The notes beneath the pieces were generated by a model. The model was not told the origin of the DNA and did no database searches. It worked only from the letters and a program-made list of their open reading frames with translations. DNA of 64,000 nucleotides, from positions 62,001 through 126,000 of the forward strand of contig CAMRHE010001070.1 in assembly GCA_947044405.1 (NCBI GenBank). Reading direction: 5' to 3'. A program made the translations under genes and the position numbers. This document shows positions 36,011 through 48,440 of the stretch, piece by piece; positions within the stretch are counted from its first letter, which is position 1, and each line of letters starts with the position of its first letter. Source of the stretch: Leptodactylus fallax (Eukaryota; Chordata; Amphibia; Anura; Leptodactylidae).

Positions 36011-38866
36011 TACTCATATCTCCTGTGCCAGCGGGTGGTGCCCCTCATTACATCCTCATATCTCCTGTGCCAGTGGGTGGTGCCCCTCATTACATCCTCA
36101 TATCTCCTGTGCCAGTGGATGGTGCCCCTCATTTCATCCTCATATCTCCTGTGCCAGTGGGTGGTGCCCCTCATTACATCCTCATATCTCCTGTGCCAGT
36201 GGGTGGTGCCCCTCATTACATCCTCATATCTCCTGTGCCAGTGGGTGGTGCCCCTCATTACATCCTCATATCTCCTGTGCCAGTGGGTGATGCCCCTCAT
36301 TACATCCTCATATCTCCTGTGCCAGCGGGTGGTGCCCCTCATTACATCCTCATATCTCCTGTGCCAGCGGGTGGTGCCCCTCATTTCATCCTCATATCTC
36401 CTGTGCCAGTGGATGGTGCCCCTCATTTTATGCTTATATCTCCTGTGCCAGCGGGTTGTGCCCCTCATTTCATCGCCATATCTCCTGTGCCAGCCGGTGG
36501 TGCCCCTCATTTCATCCTCATATCTCCTGTGCCAGTGGATGGTGCCCCTCATTTTATGCTTATATCTCCTGTGCCAGCGGGTGGTGCCCCTCATTTCATC
36601 CTCATATCTCCTGTGCCAGTGGATGGTGCCCCTCATTTCATCCTCATATCTCCTGTGCCAGTGGGTGGTGCCCCTCATTACATCCTCATATCTCCTGTGC
36701 CAGTGGATGGTGCCCCTCATTACATCCTCATATCTCCTGTGCCAGCCGGTGGTGCCCCTCATTTCATCCTCATATCTCTTGTGCCAGTGGGTGGTGCCCC
36801 TCATTTCATCCTCATATCTCCTGTGCCAGCGGGTGGTGCTCCTCATTTCATCCTCATATCTCCTGTGCCAGTGGATGGTGCCCCTCATTTCATCCTCATA
36901 TCTCCTGTGCCAGTGGATGGTGCCCCTCATTTCATCCTCATATCTCTTGTGCCAGTGGATGGTGCCCCTCATTTCATCCGCATATCTCCTGTGCCAGTGG
37001 GTGGTGCCCCTCATTTCATCCTCATATCTCCTGTGCCAGCGGGTGGTGCCTCTCATTTCATCCTCATATCTCCTGTGCCAGTGGGTGGTGCCCCTCATTT
37101 CATCCTCATATCTCCTGTGCCAGCGGGTTGTGCCCCTCATTACATCCTCATATCTCCTGTGCCAGTGGATGGTGCCCCTCATTTCATCCTCATATCTCCT
37201 GTGCCAGTGGATGGTGCCCCTCATTTCATCCGCATATCTCCTGTGCCAGTGGGTGGTGCCCCTCATTACATCCTCATATCTCCTGTGCCAGTGGATGGTG
37301 CCCCTCATTACATCCTCATATCTCCTGTGCCAGTGGGTGGTGCCCCTCATTTCATCCGCATATCTCCTGTGCCAGTGGATGGTGCCCCTCATTTCATCCT
37401 CATATCTCCTGTGCCAGCGGGTGGTGCCCCTCATTTCATCCTCATATCTCCTGTGCCAGTGGATGGTGCCCCTCATTTCATCCTCATATCTCCTGTGCCA
37501 GTGGGTGGTGCCCCTCATTACATCCTCATATCTCCTGTGCCAGTGGGTGGTGCCCCTCATTTCATCCTCATATCTCCTGTGCCAGCGGGTGGTGCCCCTC
37601 ATTTCATCCTCATATCTCCTGTGCCAGTGGGTGGTGCCCCTCATTTCATCCTCATATCTCCTGTGCCAGTGGATGGTGCCCCTCATTTCATCCTCATATC
37701 TCCTGTGCCAGTGGGTGGTGCCCCTCATTACATCCTCATATCTCCTGTGCCAGTGGGTGGTGCCCCTCATTTCATCCTCATATCTCCTGTGCCAGCGGGT
37801 GGTGCCCCTCATTTCATCCTCATATCTCCTGTGCCAGTGGGTGGTGCCCCTCATTTCATCTGCATATCTCCTGTGCCAGTGGGTGGTGCCCCTCATTTCA
37901 TCCTCATATCTCCTGTGCCAGTGGATGGTGCCCCTCATTTCATCCTCATATCTCCTGTGCCAGTGGGTGGTGCCCCTCATTACATCCTCATATCTCCTGT
38001 GCCAGTGGATGGTGCCCCTCATTACATCCTCATATCTCCTGTGCCAGTGGATGGTGCCCCTCATTACATCCTCATATATCCTGTGCCAGTGGATGGTGCC
38101 CCTCATTTCATCTGCATATCTCCTGTGCCAGTGGATGGTGTCCCTCATTTCATCCTCATATCTCCTGTGCCAGTGGGTGGTGCCCCTCATTTCATCCTCA
38201 TATCTCCTGTGCCAGCGGGTGGTGCCCCTCATTTCATCCTCATATCTCCTGTGCCAGTGGATGGTGCCCCTCATTTCATCCTCATATCTCCTGTGCCAGT
38301 GGGTGGTGCCCCTCATTACATCCTCATATCTCCTGTGCCAGTGGGTGGTGCCCCTCATTTCATCGTCATATCTCCTGTGCCAGTGGATGGTGCCCCTCAT
38401 TACATCCTCATATCTCCTGTGCCAGTGGGTGGTGCCCCTCATTTCATCCTCATATCTCCTGTGCCAGTGGATGGTGCCCCTCATTTCATCCTCATATCTC
38501 CTGTGCCAGTGGGTGGTGCCCCTCATTACATCCTCATATCTCCTGTGCCAGTGGGTGGTGCCCCTCATTTCATCGTCATATCTCCTGTGCCAGCGGGTGG
38601 TGCCCTCTCATTTCATCCTTATATCTCCTGTGCCAGTGGGTGGTGCCCCTCATTTCATCCTCATATCTCCTGTGCCAGTGGATGGTGCCCCTCATTACAT
38701 CCTCATATCTACTGTGCCAGTGGATGGTGCCCCTCATTTCATCCGCATATCTCCTGTGCCAGTGGATGGTGCCCCTCATTTCAGCCGCATATCTCCTGTG
38801 CCAGTGGATGGTGCCCCTCATTTCAGCCGCATATCTCCTGTGCCAGTGGGTGGTGCCCCTCATTTC
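36011..38866. repeat. 42-bp minisatellite, about 68 copies
   Basis: Unit CATATCTCCTGTGCCAGTGG followed by GTGGTGCCCCTCATTTCATCCT. The main variants are GTGGAT or GCGGGT and TTACATC. All three + frames and one - frame stay open for 800-990 codons because the unit is a multiple of three and lacks stops. Translations are perfect 14-residue repeats with no domain. I treat them as non-coding. Confidence 0.97.
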
Positions 38867-39874
38867 TTATGACATGCATGCCTCATAAATCAGGCGCACT
38901 CTCTGCTGCCCATGAGCCTGCACACTGGCGTAGATTTCAGATGGCAACAAACTGGCATAAATTGTGATAAATCTGGCAGGTGAGTGCTGAGAGCAATGTG
39001 AAAAGAAGAAAGTTGCATTTTTTTGCACAAAAACTGGCAAACAAGGCATAATAAATGTGCCCCAATGGTCTGTGACATAACTACATGAAAATAATTTGTA
39101 GCTCCCTGCCGAACTGTGGTGGATCCCACAGGGCTAGAGCCATGGGGCGGCTAGTGGGTCCCTGATAGACTGACCCCTCCACCATCTCCATATGTCCTAT
39201 CAGGGGTTGTGCTCTTTGGACTACAAAAAATAAATGTAGTAAAATCATTTCCGCAATGTTTCTCCTGAACTACAACTCCCAGCATGGCATCACACTGAAT
39301 AATGCACCATGGTGGGGTCTTGTTTTCCCTTAGTGTCTCTTTTTGCAAGAATTCTCATCACTTTTTGATCTCTCCTCCATGGTGATACCTTCCTGACACA
39401 GCAGGTCACAGGCTGTAAATAAATGAGCTGTAATTTTGCACCTTTTGCTGCTGCTTCACCTCGATTCACTGTCCCAATTTATAGGGCTGTTAAGTATGGA
39501 GGGTGTGACAGCGCCCCCTGCTGCCCGGGGCTTGTGAGTCACTGGCTCGCATTGCCTGACAGCACCTTGTGGTATTTCCCTCTAAAGAATAAAAACACCG
39601 CAGTAAGTATAAGCCCCTATAACTAAAAAAAAACTTATTTTTAGTTATTTCTTAAGATATCTATTAATGGGAAAGCTGGGTGACAAGTAGTGTGGTCTCC
39701 ATTTCAGGTCTGCTAGCGGAGTAGATATTCTAGAGTCCTGAATGGCATATCTGCCTAGTAATGTAGTCACAGGGAAAGGATGTATTACTGTATAACTAGG
39801 CAGATAGGTCATCCTCAACAGCTGCACTATTCTGCAGGCTTCAGAGCTGAAATCCTCCAGCCATCCATACTTGA

Positions 39875-40793
39875 CAAGATGCAGAATAGTGAGTGCAGCT
39901 CTGGAGGATAATATAGAATGTAACTCAGGATCAGTACAGGATAAGTAATGTAATGTATGTACATAGTGACTGCACCAGCAGAATAGTGAGCGCAGCTCTG
40001 GAGTATAATACAGGATGTAACTCAGGATCAGTACAGGATAAGTAATGTAATGTATGTACACAGTGACTGCACCAGCAGAATAGTGAGTGCAGCTCTGGAG
40101 TATAATACAGAGAAAACAAAAACAATACAGGATAAGTAATGTAATGTATGTACACAGTGACTGCACCAGCAGAATAGTGAGCGCAGCTCTGGAGTATAAT
40201 ACAGGATGTAACTCAGGATCAGTACAGGATAAGTAATGTAATGTATGTACACAGTGACTGCACCAGCAGAATAGTGAGCGCAGCTCTGGAGTATAATACA
40301 GGATGTAACTCAGGATCAGTACAGGATAAGTAATGTAAGGTATGTACACAGTGACTGCACCAGCAGAATAGTGAGTGCAGCTCTGGAGTATAATACAGGA
40401 TGTAACTCAGGATCAGTACAGGATAAGTAATGTAATGTATGTACACACTGACTGTAACAGCAGAATAGTGAGCGCAGCTCTGGAGTATAATACAGGATGT
40501 AACTCAGGATCAGTACAGGATAAGTAATGTAATGTATGTACACAGTGACGGCACCAGCAGAATAGTGAGTGCAGCTCTGGAGTATAATACAGGATGTAAC
40601 TCAGGATCAGTACAGGATAAGTAATGTAATGTATGTACATAGTGACTGTACCAGCAGAATAGTGAGTGCAGCTCTGGAGTATAATACAGGATGTAACTCA
40701 GGATCAGTACAGGATAAGTAATGTAATGTATGTACACAGTGACTGCACCAGCAGAATAGTGAGCGCAGCTCTGAGAGTATAATACAGGATGTC
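39875..40793. repeat. 97-bp minisatellite, about nine copies
   Basis: Unit containing CAGAATAGTGAGYGCAGCTC, TATAATACAGGATGTAACTC and GTACAGGATAAGTAATGTA. One copy near 40110 has a short replacement (AGAAAACAAAAAC). 97 is not a multiple of three, so the three frames rotate. Confidence 0.95.
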
Positions 40794-41364
40794 TTTGGTA
40801 TTGCAGTTCAGCCCCATCTAGCTGACTGAGGTTGAGTTTCAGTATCAGATGCAGTCACATTGACAGACATAGCACATTATCTACAGCTTCTTTAGTTTAA
40901 GCTTGGACAACCCCTTTAAGGTAATTTTAGGTCATTTGGTTTCACGCCACCCCCTAATGGAAATCCGTCATACTCCACCCAGGGCAGACCACTAATATAA
41001 AGCACAACTCCTGGTTGTGACTGTATACTGAGCTGTAGTCTGGTGTAAATTACAGGACGAGGATTTCTTACATTTCCATTCAATAGAAGCCATATTAGCT
41101 GCAAATAGTTATTTGATTATAAGTAATAACAGGGGGTGTAATAATGTCCTGTATCTGCCGGTTATTATTGCCCTGGTTCAGCCTGGTAGTTTAAAGGAAA
41201 AGTCCTGATTTAGACATGGACTGAGCAGTGGGGGCTGCGACAGATGTATCTGTGTAACAGCGCCCATACTATTGTGTCACCATGTAACATTGTTCATACT
41301 GTAGTCCCTATATACAGTAGTTATAGGGCAGTGCACACCACATATCAGGGCCCCCATACAGCCA

Positions 41365-41382
41365 CCCCCCCCCCCCCCCCCC

Positions 41383-41413
<31 letters not shown>
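41365..41413. repeat. Poly-C tract C18-AA-C29
   Basis: Nearly pure C homopolymer, interrupted only by AA at 41383-41384, directly before the 29-bp array. It is a potential i-motif/G-quadruplex sequence. Its true length is uncertain because homopolymers are prone to sequencing error. Confidence 0.9.
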
Positions 41414-41414
41414 A

Positions 41415-42395
41415 TATAATAGACCAGCCCTATCAGTGCCATATAATAGTACCAGCCCTATCAGGTGCCTATATAATAGTACCAGCCCTATCAGTCCCAT
41501 ATTAGCCAGCCCTACAGCCATATAATAGTACCAACCCTATCAGTGTCCATATAATAGTACCAGCCCTATCAGTGCCCATATAATAGTACCAGCCCTATCA
41601 GTGTCCATATAATAGTGCCAGCCCTATCAGTGTCCATATAATAGTACCAGCCCTATCAGTACCCATATAATAGTACCAGCCCTATCAGTGCCCATATAAT
41701 AGTACCAGCCCTATCAGTGTCCATATAATAGTACCAGCCCTATCAGTGCCCATATAATAGTACCAGCCCCATCAGTGTCCATATAATAGTACCAGCCCTA
41801 TCAGTGTCCATATAATAGTGCCAACCCTACCAGTGCCCATATAATAGTACCAGCCCTATCAGTGTCCATATAATAGTGCCAACCCTACCAGTGTCCATAT
41901 AATAGTACCAGCCCTATCAGTGTCCATATAATAGTGCCAACCCTACCAGTGCCCATATAATAGTACCAGCCCTATCAGTGCCCATATAATAGTACCAGCC
42001 CTATCAGTACCCATATAATAGTACCAGCCCTATCAGTGCCCATATAATAGTACCAGCCCTATCAGTGTCCATATAATAGTACCAGCCCTATCAGTGCCCA
42101 TATAATAGTACCAGCCCTATCAGTGTCCATATAATAGTACCAGCCCTATCAGTGTCCATATAATAGTACCAGCCCTATCAGTACCCATATAATAGTACCA
42201 GCCCTATCAGTACCCATATAATAGTACCAGCCCTATCAGTGCCCATATAATAGTACCAGCCCTATCAGTGCCCATATAATAGTGCCAGGTCTATCAGTGC
42301 CCATATAATAGTACCAACCCTATTAGTGTCCATATAATATTGCCAGGTCTATCAGTGCCCATATAATAGTGCCAACCTTATTAGTGCCCATACAT
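41415..42395. repeat. 29-bp minisatellite, about 33 copies
   Basis: Unit ATAATAGTACCAGCCCTATC followed by AGTGYCCAT. Spacing is 29 bp, irregular in the first 100 bp. Variants include AGTGCCAACCCTACC. Confidence 0.95.
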
Positions 42396-42944
42396 TACCA
42401 GCAGCCTCAATGCTGTTTTCCTACATTTTGTAGGGTCACCTTCATCTGTATTCCAACTTTTCTTATACCTTTGGGCCCTTTAAAGGCATCTCCACCCAAT
42501 ACTGAGAATGTAGTCGTGTCAGTATCTTGGTATAATCCTTCTTAAAGGGCCGTCAGTCAGGATAAAACCTGTGCACCAGCTGGGAGAAGACGGACACAAC
42601 AGAATCCATGGCGGGCTGGCAGGAATCACATTTCCGCTGTATGACAAATCTCAGTAATAGGAACATTATGGGGCTGTAGGTGAACAAGCCAAAGTACAGG
42701 GAGACGCATGTCAGACGACAAATCTATTAGTTATGCGGTATGTAGACTCATGTGTAAGATTCTCGCAAGAATCCGATGAAGTCTGGTGAAGGAAGCAGAG
42801 CCCATGTGTAGGAGACAGCTGGCAGGCTATTGCCTTCTGTTATCAGTAATGATGGAGGCCAAAGATAGCCCAACAGTGCTACATCACCAGCGGCATGTCC
42901 TAGGCTGCAATAGTCTGCAAGGATGATGTGCGCTGAGCCAGTCC

Positions 42945-43812
42945 TGGTGAACTGCTGCTGAGCTGTGTACTAAGCCAGTCCTGTGTGATACTGTCTGCTG
43001 AGCTGTGTAGCCAGTCCTGTGTGATACTGTCTGCTAACGGACAACCACCTTGTGACTGTCAGCTTACTGTGTATCTAAGCCAGTCCTGTGTGATACTGTC
43101 TGCTGAGCTGTGTATCTAAGCCAGTCCTGTGTGATACTGTCTGCTGAGCTGTGTTCTAAGCCAGTCCTGTGTGATACTGTCTGCTTAACTGTGTATCTCA
43201 AGCCAGTCCTGTGTGATACTGTCTGCTGAGCTGTGTATCTAAGCCAGTCCTGTGTGATACTGTCTGCTGAACTGTGTATCTAAGCCAGTCCTGTGTGATA
43301 CTGTCTGCTTAACTGTGTATCTAAGCCAATCCTTTGTGATACTGTCTGCTTAACTGTGTATCTAAGCCAGTCCTGTGTGATACTGTCTGCTGAACTGTGT
43401 ATCTAAGCCAATCCTGTGTGATACTGTCTGCTGAACTGTGTATCTAAGCCAGTCCTGTGTGATACTGTCTGCTTAACTGTGTATCTAAGCCAACCTTTGT
43501 GATCCTGTGTGATACTGTCTGCCAGTCCTGTGTGATACTGTCTGCTGAACTGTGTATCTAAGCCAGTCCTGTGTGATACTGTCTGCTGAACTGTGTATCT
43601 AAGCCAGTCCTGTGTGATACTGTCTGCTTAAAAGGGACAAGCCAGTCCTGTGTGACTGCGCTGAACTGTGTATCTAAGCCAGTCCTGTGTGATACTGTCT
43701 GCTGAACTGTGTATCTAAGCCAATCCTGTGTGATACTGTCTGCTTAAAAGTGTATCTAAGCCAATCCTGTGTGATACTGTCTGCTTAACTGTGTATCTAA
43801 GCCCATCATGTA
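42945..43812. repeat. 41-bp minisatellite, about 21 copies
   Basis: Unit AGCCAGTCCTGTGTGATACT followed by GTCTGCTGAACTGTGTATCTA. Several copies are truncated or scrambled (near 43030, 43490 and 43630), where short unrelated pieces interrupt the array. Confidence 0.94.
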
Positions 43813-43839
43813 TGATACAGTCTGTTGACCCAGGACTTG

Positions 43840-46800
43840 CTTTCGGCTGTTTGCACACTAAAGTTTTTAGATGATTTTCTTGGTGTTTTTCGCAGTGTTT
43901 TTGCTTTTCCTTGTTCAGCGTTCAGATGTTTCATGTTCTTCGACACGTTTTTCACAAATGCCATACTAACTAACTAACAGGGAATTTTTTTTGTGATTTA
44001 TTTATTTTTTTAGCAATTTCTTGCATTTTTTTGTCAAATGCTCCGCAGTAAATCTGTGTGACCAAAAACAGCAACAAAATACCCATAAAACAACACGGGT
44101 GTCTTTTTAGGCAGAAACCCCTCAGTGAATAACTTTACGGGTAACTTACTCCAGTGATTAACCCCTTGCCTTCCCCGGCGTATTAGGAAGAGGATCTCTT
44201 TCCGTCACTCGCTGCTTCCCCACAAACCATATAATGTGACAAGCCTTTATATCCGTCAGTAAGATGATGCTCAGATTTCAGAGTCGGGTAAAAGCGCTGA
44301 CGAATCGTGAGATAGAGACAGGATGACTATTCACATCCATCTACTGATAGTAAGAAAATCTACACGTCAGTAAAGATACAACCTCTGATGTTATATGTCA
44401 GTATTTCTATAGGTCGTGACCTCAAACCTCTCGGCGCTTTTATTATAAAATACAATTATCAGTTTATGTAAAAGCTGCGGCTGCAAAACCGCATAAACAT
44501 TAGAGATATCGAGTTGTTTTATTCTTTTAGTGAGTAATTTCTTGCAGATCTGCAGCTTTTTGTGTCGCTCCACATTAAAGAACCCGCTTAACTTACATTT
44601 CCCGAATATCTTGTTATTATTGGAATTGCCCCAGGGGAGCAGGTTAGTAATAGCGATGTACTATGGCGGGGTGACGTAGGCAATTCTTCTGTGTGATAGA
44701 TGAGATCTATCCAGGTGCGGTTACATCCCCCAGGTTCCATTTGGTTCTGACCCTGGGTCACGGGATCAGACCCAGCACCTGAATCTCTCCTCCTCCTCTC
44801 TTGTGCCCACTGGTAAGTCACTATGGGGGCTGTCTGAATACATCATTGTTGGGGTATATTCACATGGAAGAGCAGATACCACCTCAAAATCTGCTCCAAA
44901 TTCTGGAGGCTTCTGTGTTTTCCGGAAGCGTCCTGTTCGATGTTCCCGTGGATTCCATGGCAGATTCATGGCTGTTCAGTGAGCAAAGCCACCGTGGAAA
45001 GCCAAAGATCTGCCACAGGTTTCACAGGGCTGGAATTGATGGAGACATCTTTGCAGAAGACCACCTCCAATTCCTCTCCAAGTTCTTCAGGGTGAAACTA
45101 GCCTTATAGTAAGGCCATACCCCCATAGTACAGGTAATACCAGCCCCGAAACTCAACCCAACCAATGTGTTTAGCTCACGGAGGATTGTCTAGCTATAAC
45201 CAGCCATTTAATCCTGTGCTCCAGTTCTCTTCGCTGGGCTTTGTCCATGCCTGTCTCACCGGTATACGCCACAAGACCGCTGGGGACAGTGACTGGCTGC
45301 AGAAGGCTGGCGGAGAGGACGGAGCACTGGCGGATTGAATGGCTGAGTATAGCGTTTTTGTTATGTTACCCAATTTTCAGTCAACCCCTTTAAATTTCTG
45401 TGGGTTTTCCGTCGCTGACAGCAAAATCATAAGAATTGCAATGAAAAAATTGCAGAATAATTTATTGTGATTACATGGAAAGACCCTGGGACCTTGTAGT
45501 TTCTGCACGGTGGATTCCAGTTTGGCAGTGAGGGGGTTAATGCGATGAGTTGACGCCCCGCACTTTGTAGCATTATGGATTCTGACACTTGGCTGTGGCA
45601 AACTTCACTGCTGCCTTGATGTGGATAGAAATGTCTCAACATCCCCGGCTGTCAGCACCTCCTAATCCCACTTCATATGCTTTGAAAACACAAGTGCGGG
45701 GTGCAGCAGTGGCCCCGGAGCGATGACTACTTCTCTTAACATAAGGATCGGATTCTGGTGGCAGCCTCATGACAGTCACAAGTGAGCAGGACAGGACAAG
45801 GGCAGCCGCAGTGTCAGGTTCCCATGTGGGGTTACAGGGCAAAGCTGAGCAGCCAGAGCTGCAATCATGATGGTGACGTCTGCTGGGTACATGGACATGT
45901 ATCACATCTGGTGCTGCTTATAGAACTGGGTAGAATATGTAACACACTTGGCTGGGCAGCGCTGGTACCTGCCTACTACTACCAGGGGAGGGTGATGGGC
46001 CAAAATGTATGAGCCATGGCTGATGCCCCGACAATCACTAGAACTTCCCAAGCAGGGGCGTAGGTATAGGGGTCGCCTTGGGCCCTGGAGACTGAGGGGG
46101 CCCAATGACCTCTCTCCAATATAAGAGGACACTTTTATAGATTGCACATGGTAAGTCCCCAGGAGTGGCTTCAAGTTACTGCCCCCAAGTTTAGCTCAGA
46201 CATCTCTGGCTCGCTAAGCCCAGGGTGTACTGTGACTTGACGTTAATGCAAAATCTGCACCATGGCCCTTGCCCTTATAAAACTGGCATCATATGTGGCA
46301 GAGGGGCCTTTGGGGTTACTACGGCTGTTACCTCTGCACCCAGTATAGCTACTCCCATTGTCTTTGTAGGGTCCCAGTCCTATTGCTTTCTATGGGAATA
46401 CTAGTAACATTGGGAGAACAGACTATCAGAAATGCACTGGGGGGCCCCTTCCTACTAGGTAGTGGGGGCCCGCTTCATGATTCCAACATAAAACTGTATA
46501 TGTAAGGATAAATTTATACTATGCGCAAATGAATGCAACTGCATGCCTATAGCTTTCATATACCTGCCAATGACTCCCATTAAATAAATGCATACTGTGT
46601 ATAGATTGTATTGAGCTGTTCACTACAACCCCCAGTGTGTTGTTGTCCAAGTGCATGGTCCTGTAGATCTGTACACACAGTATTAGGAGGCGATCATCCG
46701 AGGACTGGTGTGGAAATGTGTGGGTTAATGTGAAACGTCACCTGTTGAATGTGACAGAAGCCAGCTCAGCTCGCAGGTACCTGTGCCGAGTGTCAAGAGC

Positions 46801-46968
46801 ATCTGCTCCCTGATCCTGATAAAGTGTGAACAGCAGCGTCAGCCTGCCTGGAACCGTCACTCTCTGAATCCATCTCCCTGCCACTAATCTAATGAGCGCC
46901 GATAAAAAGCCTGATAGCGGAAAACTTCATGACCATGGATTCTGCTGAGTGTCAGCTGCCAGAGACCG
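43840..46968. other. Intron stretch without a gene; old dispersed repeats
   Basis: No supported coding region. About 44845-45107 is a dispersed-repeat copy starting GGGGTATATTCACATGGA. Its right part (CCACCTCCAATTCCTCTCCA) resembles 21865-21900. About 46052-46140 carries a GGGCGTAGGTATA fragment related to 17874-18031. Confidence 0.55.
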
Positions 46969-48440
46969 CCACTGTTTACCACCCAGTATTCGGTGCCACC
47001 TGGGTCTGCCTGGGAACAGCTGCATCAGGGCAGCAACAGGGTATGACTGAGTGCAGCTGGATCCGGGTGCCATCTGGGTCTGACTGACTGTAGCTTTGCC
47101 AGGGAGCCACCTGAGCCTGGCTGGGTACAGCTGCGACTGACTAACTACAGCTTTACTAGGTACCACCTGAGCCTGGCTGGGTACAGCTGCGACTGACTAA
47201 CTACAGCTTTACTAGGTACCACCTGAGCCTGGCTGGGTACAGCTGCGACTGACTAACTACAGCTTTACTAGGTACCACCTGAGCCTGGCTGGGTACAGCT
47301 GCGACTGACTGACTACAGCTTTACTAGGTACCACCTGAGCCTGGCTGGGTACAGCTGCGACTGACTGACTACAGCTTTACTAGGTACCATCTGAGCCTGG
47401 CTGGGTACAGCTGCGACTGACTGACTACAGCTTTACTAGGTACCACCTGAGCCTGGCTGGGTACAGCTGCGACTGACTGACTACAGCTTTACTAGGTACC
47501 ACCTGAGTCTGGCTGGGTACAGCTGCGACTGACTGACTACAGCTTTACTAGGTACCATCTGAGCCTGGCTGGGTACAGCTGCGACTGACTGACTACAGCT
47601 TTACTAGGTACCACCTGAGCCTGGCTGGGTACAGCTGCGACTGACTGACTACAGCTTTACTAGGTACCATCTGAGCCTGGCTGGGTACAGCTGCGACTGA
47701 CTGACTACAGCTTTACTAGGTACCATCTGAGCCTGGCTGGGTACAGCTGCGACTGACTGACTACAGCTTTACTAGGTACCACCTGAGCCTGGCTGGGTAC
47801 AGCTGCGACTGACTGACTACAGCTTTACTAGGTACCACCTGAGTCTGGCTGGGTACAGCTGCGACTGACTGACTACAGCTTTACTAGGTACCACCTGAGC
47901 CTGGCTGGGTACAGCTGCGACTGACTGACTACAACTTTACTAGGTACCATCTGAGCCTGGCTGGGTACAGCTGCGACTGACTGACTACAACTTTACTAGG
48001 TACCACCTGAGCCTGGCTGGGTACAGCTGCGACTGACTGACTACAACTTTACTAGGTACCATCTGAGCCTGGCTGGGTACAGCTGTATAAGTCAGTCACC
48101 TAGGTTGTGTCTGAGTACAGATGGGTCATGGTACCACCTGGGTCATGGCACCGCCAGATCAGCCAGGGTCTCATTGGGTAGAGTTGTATTGAGAACCAAT
48201 TGACTCTTTGGGTCCAGCTGGATCAGGGCACTGCCTGGACCTCACTGGTTATAGCCATATCGGTAAGGAAATGATCTTCGTATGTAAGTTGGATGAGGGT
48301 GCCGCCTGGGTCTGACTGGGTACAGCTAGGAGACACTTGGTATGGTTTGGGGTGCCACCTGGGTCTGACTGGGTACAGCTCGGTGACACTTAGTATGGAT
48401 TGGGATGCTACCTGGGTGTTGGTTGAGTACAGCTAGATTA
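46968..48440. repeat. 56-bp minisatellite with degenerate flanks
   Basis: About 17 regular copies at 47150-48090 of a unit with TACCACCTGAGCCTGGCTGG, GTACAGCTGCGACTGACTGA and CTACAGCTTTACTAGG. Flanks at 46968-47150 and 48090-48440 hold diverged half-units (GCCACCTGGGTCTGACTGG). The pattern suggests an old degenerate repeat whose centre was recently re-amplified. Confidence 0.93.

Noticed and set aside
36004..38967. Open frames of 810-987 codons
   Set aside because: They are translations of a 42-bp minisatellite, with perfect 14-residue periodicity in several frames at once and no domain or start context. They lie within a plexin intron.
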